This document shows positions 53,443 through 61,625 of a DNA stretch of 64,000 nucleotides, one piece after another (the stretch's first letter is position 1; the number at the start of each line of letters is the position of its first letter). The stretch comes from Prevotella sp. UBA4217 (GTDB lineage: Bacteria; Bacteroidota; Bacteroidia; Bacteroidales; Bacteroidaceae), in NCBI GenBank assembly GCA_002379425.1, contig DFTH01000014.1, forward strand, positions 124,547-188,546, given 5' to 3'. A program made the translations under genes and the position numbers. A model generated the notes under the pieces. It was not told where the DNA came from. It worked only from the letters and a program-made list of their open reading frames with translations, and ran no database searches.

Positions 53443-54675
53443 TTATTTGAAGATCAGTGTTGTCAGTCGGTCTTTGGGGAAGAGTTCACAAGCCACTTCC
53501 TGGATTCTTTCGGCCGTTACGGCATCAATACGTCGGTAAAGTTCATCGAGATGTCGTTCATGACCATGGTGCAGGTAACTCCTACCGAAGTCGAGGGCAA
53601 ATTGCTCGCGGTTGTCGCAGGCAATGGCAATCTGTCCTTTTAACTGCCGCTTTGCGGCGGAGAGTTGCCGTTCACTCATGGGCTTCTGCATGAAATGGTC
53701 CAGTTCATGGCGCACCAGTCGCAGACATCTGCGGATATCGTGGTGGTCGCATCCAAAATAAATGCTCCAGACTCCCGTATCACTATAACTTACCATAGAA
53801 CTCTCCACGGTATAGACCAGTCCGTGGCGCTCCCGCAGGGAAAGATTCAGCCTGGCATTCATGCTTGGTCCACCGAGGATATTATTCAATAGGTAGAGTG
53901 GTATCCGTCGAGGGTCATTATAGGCATAACTGATGGTGCCAAGCATCACATGGGCCTGGTGGGATCCAATCTCTCGGATAGAATCAGGTGGGCAGGATTT
54001 ATTAAGTACAGCATGATGGACCTGCCCGTCTGATGCTCCTCCCATAGATTTTGGGAAGTCTTGTTTCTCCAGTAATCTGACAAGCCGCTTGAAGTCAATG
54101 TCACCGTAGGCAAAGAAGACGGCGTGATCTGGGAGATAGTTGCGTTTCACGAAACGGAGGGCATCGTCGGTTCTGAAGGTATGCAATTGTTCGGCTGTCC
54201 CCAGGATGTTGTGCCCCAGCGGATGGCCTTTGAAGAGGAGATTCTCAAACTCGTCGTAGATTAGTTCGGCAGGTGAGTCGTTGTAACTCTCGATTTCGTC
54301 GCATATCACCTCCACCTCCTTCTCGATTTCCTGCTGAGGGTACTGACTGTGGAAGACAATGTCGGTGAGCACATCGACAGCCTGATTAAAATGCTCCTTG
54401 GATATGGCAGCATAGAAGACGGTATCTTCTTTATTGGTGAAAGCGTTCAGTTCTCCGCCCACGCCTTCTAAGGCATTGAGGATCTGAAGGGCGTTGCGGC
54501 GTTCTGTCCCCTTGAAGGTCGTATGCTCGCAGAAGTGGGCCAGTCCTTCTTCCCCAGGAAGTTCGTGACGGGTGCCGGCTGCTATCTCATAGCCACAGTA
54601 AATGACTTGAGAACTTGATGGCAGGTGGATGATGCGGAGCCCATTTCCGAGTATATGTGTGTTGTATTTTGTCAT
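53443..54675 (-). CDS. M16-family zinc peptidase
   Basis: 410 residues. The inverted zinc motif HFCEH (HxxEH) is at about 48-52, with the distal Glu in VEVICDEIESY (about 122-128). The first half is the active M16 domain and the second is the inactive homologous domain (RLVRLLEKQDFP..., SMVSYSDTGVWSIYFG). Members process or degrade peptides; many Bacteroidetes have single-chain forms of this size. The start MTKYNTH at 54675 lies 8 nt after a TACTTTTG box, and the longer frame begins upstream of the promoter. Cytoplasmic by absence of a signal peptide. Convergent with the sigma factor. Confidence 0.92.
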   Translation of the reverse strand: MTKYNTHILGNGLRIIHLPSSSQVIYCGYEIAAGTRHELPGEEGLAHFCEHTTFKGTERRNALQILNALEGVGGELNAFTNKEDTVFYAAISKEHFNQAVDVLTDIVFHSQYPQQEIEKEVEVICDEIESYNDSPAELIYDEFENLLFKGHPLGHNILGTAEQLHTFRTDDALRFVKRNYLPDHAVFFAYGDIDFKRLVRLLEKQDFPKSMGGASDGQVHHAVLNKSCPPDSIREIGSHQAHVMLGTISYAYNDPRRIPLYLLNNILGGPSMNARLNLSLRERHGLVYTVESSMVSYSDTGVWSIYFGCDHHDIRRCLRLVRHELDHFMQKPMSERQLSAAKRQLKGQIAIACDNREQFALDFGRSYLHHGHERHLDELYRRIDAVTAERIQEVACELFPKDRLTTLIFK

Positions 54676-54683
54676 TTTGGCTG

Positions 54684-54691
54684 CAAAAGTA
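54684..54691 (-). promoter_or_regulatory. -7 box of the M16 gene, near-leaderless
   Basis: Minus-strand TACTTTTG 8 nt before the ATG at 54675. Confidence 0.6.
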
Positions 54692-54703
54692 CGAAGAATA
54701 TTT

Positions 54704-54778
54704 GATAATTGATAATTGACAATTAACAATTTTGCATGGCGGCATCAATTTCTTCATTCTTCATTCTTCATTCTTCAT
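54704..54778. repeat. Two 7-bp tandem tracts between divergent promoters
   Basis: GATAATT-type units (four degenerate copies, 54704-54731) and TCTTCAT (four perfect copies, 54751-54778). They cover the -33 regions of both the M16 and pfkB promoters. Confidence 0.8.
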
Positions 54779-54788
54779 TTTTATTTCG

Positions 54789-54796
54789 TACCTTTG
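54789..54796 (+). promoter_or_regulatory. -7 box of the PfkB kinase gene
   Basis: TACCTTTG, 21 nt before the ATG at 54818. The expected -33 position lies inside the TCTTCAT repeat. Confidence 0.6.
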
Positions 54797-54817
54797 CAGC
54801 CACAAATATTGATATGT

Positions 54818-55759
54818 ATGCGAAAAGTAATAGGAATAGGTGAAACAGTTCTTGACATTATATTCAAAAATGAGCAGCCGATAGGTGCAGTGCCTGGTGG
54901 TTCGGTATTCAATGGCCTGATTTCCTTAGGACGCTCGGGTATTCATACGGCGTTCATCAGTGAGACTGGCAATGACCGTGTAGGCAGGAATATCATTCAG
55001 TTCCTGAAAGACAATCATGTCGGTACTGATAATATTTCCGTCTATCCAGAGACAAAGTCGCCCGTATCGTTGGCTTTCCTAAATGAGCAGAACGATGCAG
55101 AGTATATCTTTTACAAGGATCATCCGCACGACAAACTTGACTTCGTCTATCCTGACATCCAGCCTGACGATATTGTGATGTTTGGTTCCTATTATGCGGT
55201 GAATCCCGTCATCCGTCCGCAGATGCAGTCCTTCCTGGAGTATGCCCGCAGTCACGGAGCCATCCTCTACTATGATGTGAACTTCCGTTCTTCTCACAAG
55301 GATGAGGTGATGAAACTTCGTGCCAATATTCTGGAAAACCTGGAGTATGCCGATATCGTGCGGGGAAGCAAGGAGGACTTTGAAGTGATGTTCAATAAAG
55401 AAGATGCGGATACAGTCTATCGTTCCCAGATATCCTTCTACTGCAAGAACTTTATCTATACGCAAGGGGCTGATCCCCTTGAGATGCGTTCTGCAGGCGG
55501 ACTGAGTAAGCAGTATCCCGTCATGAAGACGGAGACGGTGAGCACCATTGGGGCCGGTGATAACTTCAACGCAGGCTTTATCTATGGACTGATAAAGTAT
55601 GGCATCACGCGCGGACAGATTGCCGACGGCATGACGGAAAGCCAGTGGGATCAGGTCATCGCTGAGGCCCAACAGTTCTCGGCTAACGTGTGCCAGAGTA
55701 TCAGCAATAGTGTTGATCAGTCATTTGCCGACGAGAAGAAACGTGAATTGGAGGCATAG
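54818..55759 (+). CDS. PfkB-family carbohydrate kinase (fructokinase-like)
   Basis: 313 residues. PfkB signature 1 appears as GGSVFNGLISLGRSG (about 26-40) and signature 2 as ETVSTIGAGDNFNAGFIYGL (about 244-263), with the catalytic Asp in GAGD. The N-terminal VIGIGETVLDIIF is typical of bacterial fructokinases and related sugar kinases. It phosphorylates a free sugar with ATP in the cytoplasm; fructose is likely but not proven. Start MRKVIG at 54818 was chosen because the promoter lies inside the longer reading frame. The flavodiiron gene follows after 19 nt and may be co-transcribed. Confidence 0.88.
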   Translation: MRKVIGIGETVLDIIFKNEQPIGAVPGGSVFNGLISLGRSGIHTAFISETGNDRVGRNIIQFLKDNHVGTDNISVYPETKSPVSLAFLNEQNDAEYIFYKDHPHDKLDFVYPDIQPDDIVMFGSYYAVNPVIRPQMQSFLEYARSHGAILYYDVNFRSSHKDEVMKLRANILENLEYADIVRGSKEDFEVMFNKEDADTVYRSQISFYCKNFIYTQGADPLEMRSAGGLSKQYPVMKTETVSTIGAGDNFNAGFIYGLIKYGITRGQIADGMTESQWDQVIAEAQQFSANVCQSISNSVDQSFADEKKRELEA

Positions 55760-55778
55760 CATGGAATAATTTAAAAAT

Positions 55779-56945
55779 ATGGATATGATTAGTGATACTA
55801 TTAAGTACATCGGTGTTGACGATCTTGACATCGATCTGTTTGAGAGTCAGTACGTGGTGCCCGAGGGCATGAGTTATAATTCCTATCTTATTAATGATGA
55901 GAAGATTGCGGTATTGGATACCGCCGATCGTCGTAAGGGCGAAGAGTGGAAGGCCGGCCTGCAGGCTGCACTCAATGGTCGCCAGCCAGACTATCTGGTG
56001 GCTCATCACATGGAGCCCGACCACGCAGCACTTATTGCCTGGATGCTGGAGACCTATCCTGGCCTGCAACTCGTATGCAGTGCTGCAGCCGTGAAGATGT
56101 TGCCCAACTTCTTCGAGGGCTTCAACTTCGAGGGGCGTGTTATCACTGTCAAGGAAGGTGACACGCTCAGCCTTGGCCAGCACACACTGCAGTTCATCAC
56201 TGCGCCGATGGTGCACTGGCCAGAGGTTATCATGAGTTACGATACCTTGGACAAAGTGGTCTTCTCTGCCGATGGATTCGGCAAATTCGGGGCATTGGTC
56301 AATGAGACTGACGACTGGGCTTGTGAGGCTCGCCGCTACTACTTTAATATCTGCGGAAAGTATGGCTCGCAAGTACAGGCCGTGATGAAGAAACTCTCTG
56401 GGCTCGACGTTCAGGCCATCTGTCCGCTCCACGGTCCTGTGCTCAAGGGCGAGCCACTGGCTGCTGCCATCAAGTTATATGACACATGGAGCAAGTATGA
56501 GCCTGAGAGTGAGGGCGTGCTGATCGCCTACGCCAGTATTCACGGCGGAACGGCCGCCGCTGCTGAGCGAATGGCAGAAATACTCCGCAAGAAGGGGGCT
56601 GCCAAGGTCGTGGTCAGCGATTTGAGCCGCGACGATATGGCCGAGGTCATCGAGGATGCTTTCCGCTATCCGACTATTGTCGTGGCTGCATCGAGTTACG
56701 ACGCTGGTGTGTTCCCAGTGATGCACGACTTCCTCTACCACCTGCAGATCAAGAACTATCAGAAGCGCCGCTTTGGTATCATCGAGAACGGCAGTTGGGC
56801 ACCAACGGCAGGCAAGACGATGCGCGGGATGATTGAGGCCCTGAAGGACTGTGAGATTGTAGAGCCGATGGTCACCATCCGCTCCCGCATGAAGGCTACC
56901 GATGAGCCGTTGCTGGAGCAACTGGCCGATAGCCTGCTGGCATAA
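55779..56945 (+). CDS. FprA-family flavodiiron protein
   Basis: 388 residues. The N-terminal MBL-like domain (to about 245) carries the diiron ligands in HHMEPDHAAL (about 82), with later ligands in MVHWPEV, SADGFG and PLHGPVL. The C-terminal flavodoxin domain (about 250-388) binds FMN through IAYASIHGGTAAAAERMAE and AASSYDAGVFP. Such proteins reduce O2 to water or NO to N2O and protect anaerobes. Cytoplasmic. Residues LDTADRR and the GSWAPTAGKTMRG motif are intact, so it should be active. The start could also be the Met two residues later. Confidence 0.93.
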   Translation: MDMISDTIKYIGVDDLDIDLFESQYVVPEGMSYNSYLINDEKIAVLDTADRRKGEEWKAGLQAALNGRQPDYLVAHHMEPDHAALIAWMLETYPGLQLVCSAAAVKMLPNFFEGFNFEGRVITVKEGDTLSLGQHTLQFITAPMVHWPEVIMSYDTLDKVVFSADGFGKFGALVNETDDWACEARRYYFNICGKYGSQVQAVMKKLSGLDVQAICPLHGPVLKGEPLAAAIKLYDTWSKYEPESEGVLIAYASIHGGTAAAAERMAEILRKKGAAKVVVSDLSRDDMAEVIEDAFRYPTIVVAASSYDAGVFPVMHDFLYHLQIKNYQKRRFGIIENGSWAPTAGKTMRGMIEALKDCEIVEPMVTIRSRMKATDEPLLEQLADSLLA

Positions 56946-56966
56946 GCAGACTAACAGAGCCCCATG

Positions 56967-57494
56967 TTATAATAACCGGCTGATTTCTTCGATGGAATCG
57001 GCCGTTTTGATGTGGTCTTGCCAATTGCCGCGGATCATTCCCCGGGCCTGCAGGTCGTCGAGCAGGGCGATGAGCGAGTTCCAGAATCCCTTCATATTAT
57101 AGAGGATAACGAGTTTCTGGTGATAGCCGATGGTGGCTGAGGCTGCCACGGTGAATATCTCATCGAGCGTACCGATGCCACCAGGCAGGGCGATGAACAC
57201 ATCGCTCTGGTCCATCATCATCTGCTTGCGGTCGCTCAGGTCGTCGCAGGGAATCTCGATATCCACGTAGTCGCTCAGGCGCCCGCTCTTCTCCACAATC
57301 ATTGGCACCACACCGATAGTCTGGCCGCTGCTTTCCTTGGCCGCCTTCGCCACACACTCCATCAACCCCTGGTTTACACCGCCAAACACGATGCTGTGGC
57401 CGTTCTCTGCGGCCCACTTCCCCAGTTCTTCCGTCATCGTGAAGAAGTCCGGGTCAATCTGCTGATTCGCTGAACAGAATATACATATCTTCAT
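56967..57494 (-). CDS. LOG-family protein (TIGR00730)
   Basis: 175 residues. The Rossmann-like fold starts MKICIFCSANQQI and carries the active-site motif PGGIGTLDEIF (about 98-108). SIVFGGVNQGLM contributes the nucleotide loop. Family members release the base from nucleoside 5'-monophosphates (cytokinin-activating phosphoribohydrolases); the bacterial role is uncertain. Start at 57494 lies 8 nt after a TAATTTTG box; the 36 extra residues of the longer frame lie upstream of the promoter. Convergent with the flavodiiron gene and divergent from the helicase gene. Confidence 0.88.
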   Translation of the reverse strand: MKICIFCSANQQIDPDFFTMTEELGKWAAENGHSIVFGGVNQGLMECVAKAAKESSGQTIGVVPMIVEKSGRLSDYVDIEIPCDDLSDRKQMMMDQSDVFIALPGGIGTLDEIFTVAASATIGYHQKLVILYNMKGFWNSLIALLDDLQARGMIRGNWQDHIKTADSIEEISRLL

Positions 57495-57502
57495 AACTGC
57501 TG

Positions 57503-57531
57503 CAAAATTACGAAATTTTTTTGTATCTTTG
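57503..57531. promoter_or_regulatory. Divergent -7 boxes for LOG and DEAD-box genes
   Basis: Minus-strand TAATTTTG (57510-57503) serves the LOG gene and plus-strand TATCTTTG (57524-57531) the helicase gene. The boxes are 13 bp apart, so the two transcription complexes probably exclude one another. Confidence 0.6.
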
Positions 57532-57552
57532 CAGCCAAATAGCAAAAATCCA

Positions 57553-59352
57553 ATGAAGACATTTGAAGAGTTAGGCGTCAGCGAGCAGATTCGCAAGGCC
57601 ATTGAAGAGTTGGGTTTCGAACAGCCGATGCCTGTGCAGGAGGCGGTGATCCCCTATTTGATCGACAACCAGAAAGATGTGATTGCCCTTGCCCAGACGG
57701 GTACGGGTAAGACGGCAGCCTTCGGCATCCCCCTGCTGATGCGTATCGACACCTCGCGTCGTGACACCCAGGCCCTGGTGCTCTCACCGACACGAGAACT
57801 CTGCCTGCAGATCACCGATGATATCCGCGACTTCGCCAAGTATATGGATGGTGTGCACGTGGAGGCTGTCTATGGCGGAGCGGCGATAGAGCCGCAGATG
57901 CGCGCCCTGAAGAAAGGGGTGAATATCATCGTCGCCACACCTGGCCGGTTGGTCGATCTGATGCATCGTGGCTATGTGCATCTGGAGCAGGTGGCGAATA
58001 TCGTGCTCGACGAGGCCGACGAGATGCTGAACATGGGCTTCTCGGAGAGTATCAACGAGGTCTTTGAGTCGTTGCCCGCTGAACATAGTACCCTCATGTT
58101 CTCGGCCACGATGAGCCGTGAGGTGGAGCGTATCGCCAAGAACTACCTCCATAACCATGAGGAGATTGTGGTGGGCTCGCGCAATGAGGGGGCGGAGAAC
58201 GTGAACCATATCTACTATATGGTGAATGCCAAGGACAAGTACCTCGCCCTGAAGCGCATCGTGGACTACAATCCCCGCATCTTCGCCATCATCTTCTGCC
58301 GTACGAAGGTGGAGACACAGGAGATTGCCGATAAACTCATTCGCGACGGCTATAATGCTGAGTCGCTTCATGGTGACCTCTCCCAGCCACAGCGCGACCT
58401 GACGATGCAGAAGTTCCGTCAGCACCTGACACAGTTGCTTGTGGCCACGGATGTGGCAGCCCGTGGTCTTGATGTCGATGACCTGACGCATGTCATCAAC
58501 TTCGGACTGCCCGACGACATCGAGAACTACACCCACCGCTCCGGCCGTACGGGCCGTGCCGGCAAGAAGGGCACCAGTATCTCCATCGTTCATTCGCGGG
58601 AGAAGTTCAAGATCCGCAATATCGAGAAGGAGATTGGCAAGAAATTCGTGGAAGCCCCCATCCCGTCGGCAGAGGAGATCTGCAAGAAGCAACTCTACAA
58701 GGTGATGGACCAGATCGTGAAGACCGATGTCGATGACGAGGAGATCGCTCCCTTCATGCAGGATATCAGCCGCTACTTCGAGTATATCGACAAGGAGGAA
58801 CTCATCAAGAAGATCGTATCCATGGAGTTTGGCAAGTTCCTGGCCTACTATGCCGATGCGCCAGAACTGGAGCCTGTGGTCACTGCGAAGGAGAAGAAGC
58901 CGCAAAGCGACAAGCAGAAACTCCAGAACAAGGCCCAGAAAGGCTATAAACGGCTCTTCATCAACCTGGGCAAGCGCGACGGCTTCTATCCTGGTGAGTT
59001 GATGCAGACGCTGAACCGCTTCGTGGGTGGCCGTCAGGAGGTGGGGCATATCGACCTGCTTGACACCATCTCCTATTTCGAGGTACCGGAGAAGGATGCC
59101 AAGAAGGTGATGATACAACTCACGGGCATCCGCTACAAGGGGCGTCAGGTGCGCTGTAATGATGCCAATGACACGACTGGCGGAAGAAACCAGCGCAGCG
59201 ACCGACCTCAGCGTGCATCATCGAATAAGCGGCAGGCGGCGAATGACCGTCGCGAACTGCTGAAGAAGTACCCGAACACTTTCATCGACGATGAGCCGGA
59301 TTTCTCAGAAGAGGGTTGGGCCATGCGCAAGCCTCGTAAGAAAAAGAAATAA
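57553..59352 (+). CDS. DEAD-box RNA helicase, DeaD/CsdA-type
   Basis: 599 residues. All helicase motifs are present: Q motif region (FEELGVSEQIRKAI, PMPVQEAVIP), AQTGTGKTAAF, PTRELCLQ, ATPGRLVDL, VLDEADEML, FSATM, then the second RecA domain with ATDVAARGLDV and HRSGRTGRAG. A DbpA-type RNA-binding domain is at about 455-545 (YKRLFINLGKRDGFYPGELMQTLNR), and a basic tail ends KPRKKKK. It probably remodels rRNA or mRNA structure, including at low temperature. The start MKTFEELG at 57553 follows the promoter by 21 nt. The stop codon is inside a bidirectional terminator. Confidence 0.95.
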   Translation: MKTFEELGVSEQIRKAIEELGFEQPMPVQEAVIPYLIDNQKDVIALAQTGTGKTAAFGIPLLMRIDTSRRDTQALVLSPTRELCLQITDDIRDFAKYMDGVHVEAVYGGAAIEPQMRALKKGVNIIVATPGRLVDLMHRGYVHLEQVANIVLDEADEMLNMGFSESINEVFESLPAEHSTLMFSATMSREVERIAKNYLHNHEEIVVGSRNEGAENVNHIYYMVNAKDKYLALKRIVDYNPRIFAIIFCRTKVETQEIADKLIRDGYNAESLHGDLSQPQRDLTMQKFRQHLTQLLVATDVAARGLDVDDLTHVINFGLPDDIENYTHRSGRTGRAGKKGTSISIVHSREKFKIRNIEKEIGKKFVEAPIPSAEEICKKQLYKVMDQIVKTDVDDEEIAPFMQDISRYFEYIDKEELIKKIVSMEFGKFLAYYADAPELEPVVTAKEKKPQSDKQKLQNKAQKGYKRLFINLGKRDGFYPGELMQTLNRFVGGRQEVGHIDLLDTISYFEVPEKDAKKVMIQLTGIRYKGRQVRCNDANDTTGGRNQRSDRPQRASSNKRQAANDRRELLKKYPNTFIDDEPDFSEEGWAMRKPRKKKK

Positions 59353-59390
59353 CAGAAAAGCCTCGCGTTGAGCGAGGCTTTTCTGTTATT
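59348..59390. terminator. Bidirectional intrinsic terminator with 19-bp perfect stem
   Basis: Arms 59348-59366 and 59372-59390 with a GTTGA loop. A and T runs flank the GC core on both sides. The stop codons of both convergent genes (59350-59352 and 59388-59386) lie within the stem. Confidence 0.88.
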
Positions 59391-61503
59391 GGGCGTTGAT
59401 CTCTTTCAACAGGCGGTCGGCCTTGCCCCAACTTTCCATCATGTAGAGCACGTAGCGGATATCCACGCCGATGCAGCGGGCCAGTTGCTTGTCGAAGAAG
59501 ATGTCACTCGACAGGCTGTCCCAGTTACCGTCGAAGGCCAGGCCGATGAGTTCGCCCTTGCCGTTGAACATCGGACTGCCGCTGTTACCGCCGGTGATGT
59601 CGTTGTTCGACAGGAAGCAGAGGTGGAGTTTGCCCGTGGTCTTGTCGGCATATTTGCCATAGTCCTGCTTCGAGAGCAGTTCCTTCATGATGGGCTCGGC
59701 CTCGTATTCGAAATTCTCGTTGGCCTTGTTCATCTTCTCCACGATGCTCTCCGCAGTGGTGTAGTAGCCCGAGGGCTTGCCTCCCAGCAGATACTCGCCC
59801 ACCTGACCGTAGGAGAGGCGCATGGTGAAGTTGGCGTCGCTGTAGAGCGGCATATCCTCCTCCATACGCAGTTTGGCGGCACAGAGGTAGCGCTCCAGCA
59901 TGTCGATGCTGTCCGACACGGCCTCCAGGTCGATCACGATGTCTGCCTGTACGCTCTTCAGGCTCTCGCCATACACCACGCCAGGATCCTTCTCGTAACT
60001 CTTCTTGTTGATATAGATCTTCTTGTCGCTCTTCATCAGTTTCGACTTCTTGTAGAGGTAATCCACAAACTTCTGGTAGTCGCCCTTGAAGTCGTGGTCG
60101 ATCACGTTATAGAAGTCGGGCTGGTATTTGATCTCCACTTTCTCGCGATAGTGCTTCAGCAGGGCAGCCAGGATTTCGCGGTCGGTGTCGTAGTCCCAGG
60201 TGTCGCTGTTGTCCTTGAACTCGATATAGTGTGACTTGGGCTTGCCGTCCTTGCCATTCACGATCATGCCATTATGCACGCGCAGGGCGCGTCGTGTCAT
60301 CTCGTCGGTATTGCGGCGTCCGAAGGTCTCATTGTAGAAGGTCAGCGCACGGGCGGCAGCGAAGCGCTTCTGATAGAGGCGGTCGAGCAGGTCGAAGTCG
60401 AGTTGGCCTTTCAGGAAGCCGGTAGAGTCCTGCCACTGGCGGATCTTCTGCTCGTAGGCTTCCTTCTGCCCGATGAGTCCGATACTGTCGATACATTTGT
60501 TCATGCCGATGGAGTTCTTCCAGTAGTTGGAACTGCTGGCATACTTGGAGTCGTACTTGATGCGCACGGCCTCTGAGGCGCGCATGTGACGGAGCATGAT
60601 CTCCTGTTTCACCTCGCGGGTCTGGTACATCGGCGTGTTCATCGCGTCGCGACGTTCGCGGATACCATAACTCGACAGATAGCGGCTGGTACTGCCCGGA
60701 TAGCCGATGGTCATCGAGAAGGAGCCAGGCACGTAGCCCTGCAGACTGACGGGTGCCCACTTCTTGGGTTTCATCGGCACATTGTCCTTGGAATACTTCG
60801 CGGGACCGCCCGTCTTCGGATCGACATAGATGCGGAACACGGAGAAGTCACAGGTCTGGCGCGGCCACATCCAGTTGTCGGTCTCACCGCCAAATTTTCC
60901 CATCGACTTCGGCAGGGCGAACACCAGGCGCACGTCGGGGTAGTCGCGGTAGGTCGTCAGGTAGTAGGCATTACCCTCGTAGTAGGGCTTGATCTCCACG
61001 CGCAGGGTGGAGTCCTGCTTCTCGATGTCCTTCAGCATGGCATTCTCCAGGGAGTCGAGGAACTGGTAGCGGTCATCGCTGCTCATCTGCTGGATGCCGA
61101 GGGAGTCGAGCATGGGGGTGATGTCCTTCTGCTCCACCATGAACGACACGAAGAGGTTCTTGTTGGGCAGTTCCTCCTCGTATGAGTTCGACACGAAGCC
61201 GTTGAGCATATAGTCGTGCTCCACGGTGGAGTGCGAGCGGATGGCCTCGAAGCCGCAGTGGTGGTTGGTAAACACCAGTCCGTCGGGCGATACGACCACG
61301 CCCGAGCAGAAGCCGCCAAAGTTTACCACACAGTTCTTGATGGCATCGTCGCCTTGGTACAGTGCCCCGTATGGCAGTTCATAGTTCTCCTGCTTCATCG
61401 TCTCATAGACGGCGTTCGGCAGGTTGTACAGGGTCCACATGCCTTCGTCGGCATGGGCAGTGAGCGACAAGAGGCTCACGAGCGTAAGAAGTATTTTCTT
61501 CAT
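59386..61503 (-). CDS. S46-family dipeptidyl peptidase, DPP7-like
   Basis: 705 residues; signal peptide ending LTAHA (about 18). The chymotrypsin-like triad is visible as His in VFTNHHCGFEA (about 81), Asp in the middle, and Ser641 in TGGNSGSPMF. Eighteen residues after the serine lies Gly659 (AFDGNW). At this position DPP11 enzymes have Arg, which selects acidic residues, so a DPP7-type preference for hydrophobic residues is predicted. It releases dipeptides from oligopeptides in the periplasm, which suits an amino-acid-fermenting anaerobe. Transcribed alone; convergent with the helicase. Confidence 0.95.
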   Translation of the reverse strand: MKKILLTLVSLLSLTAHADEGMWTLYNLPNAVYETMKQENYELPYGALYQGDDAIKNCVVNFGGFCSGVVVSPDGLVFTNHHCGFEAIRSHSTVEHDYMLNGFVSNSYEEELPNKNLFVSFMVEQKDITPMLDSLGIQQMSSDDRYQFLDSLENAMLKDIEKQDSTLRVEIKPYYEGNAYYLTTYRDYPDVRLVFALPKSMGKFGGETDNWMWPRQTCDFSVFRIYVDPKTGGPAKYSKDNVPMKPKKWAPVSLQGYVPGSFSMTIGYPGSTSRYLSSYGIRERRDAMNTPMYQTREVKQEIMLRHMRASEAVRIKYDSKYASSSNYWKNSIGMNKCIDSIGLIGQKEAYEQKIRQWQDSTGFLKGQLDFDLLDRLYQKRFAAARALTFYNETFGRRNTDEMTRRALRVHNGMIVNGKDGKPKSHYIEFKDNSDTWDYDTDREILAALLKHYREKVEIKYQPDFYNVIDHDFKGDYQKFVDYLYKKSKLMKSDKKIYINKKSYEKDPGVVYGESLKSVQADIVIDLEAVSDSIDMLERYLCAAKLRMEEDMPLYSDANFTMRLSYGQVGEYLLGGKPSGYYTTAESIVEKMNKANENFEYEAEPIMKELLSKQDYGKYADKTTGKLHLCFLSNNDITGGNSGSPMFNGKGELIGLAFDGNWDSLSSDIFFDKQLARCIGVDIRYVLYMMESWGKADRLLKEINAQ

Positions 61504-61545
61504 ATCTATTGAGTTTATTAAATCATCTTTTTCTATAGGGGATAT

Positions 61546-61579
61546 CCAACTCCCCTCCTCCCAAGAGGAGGGGAGTTGG
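61546..61579. repeat. 15-bp hairpin between the flippase and DPP7 genes
   Basis: Perfect arms 61546-61560 and 61565-61579 with a CCAA loop, GC-rich. It is followed by a direct repeat of CTTCGACGAGG (about 61588-61598 and 61608-61618). It may terminate the flippase transcript coming from the right, though no T run follows. Confidence 0.6.
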
Positions 61580-61625
61580 GGAAGGTCCTTCGACGAGGGA
61601 GGGGATTCTTCGACGAGGAGGTATG

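Noticed and set aside
57784-59118. 444-residue minus-strand frame
   Set aside because: Leu/His-rich shadow of the DEAD-box helicase.
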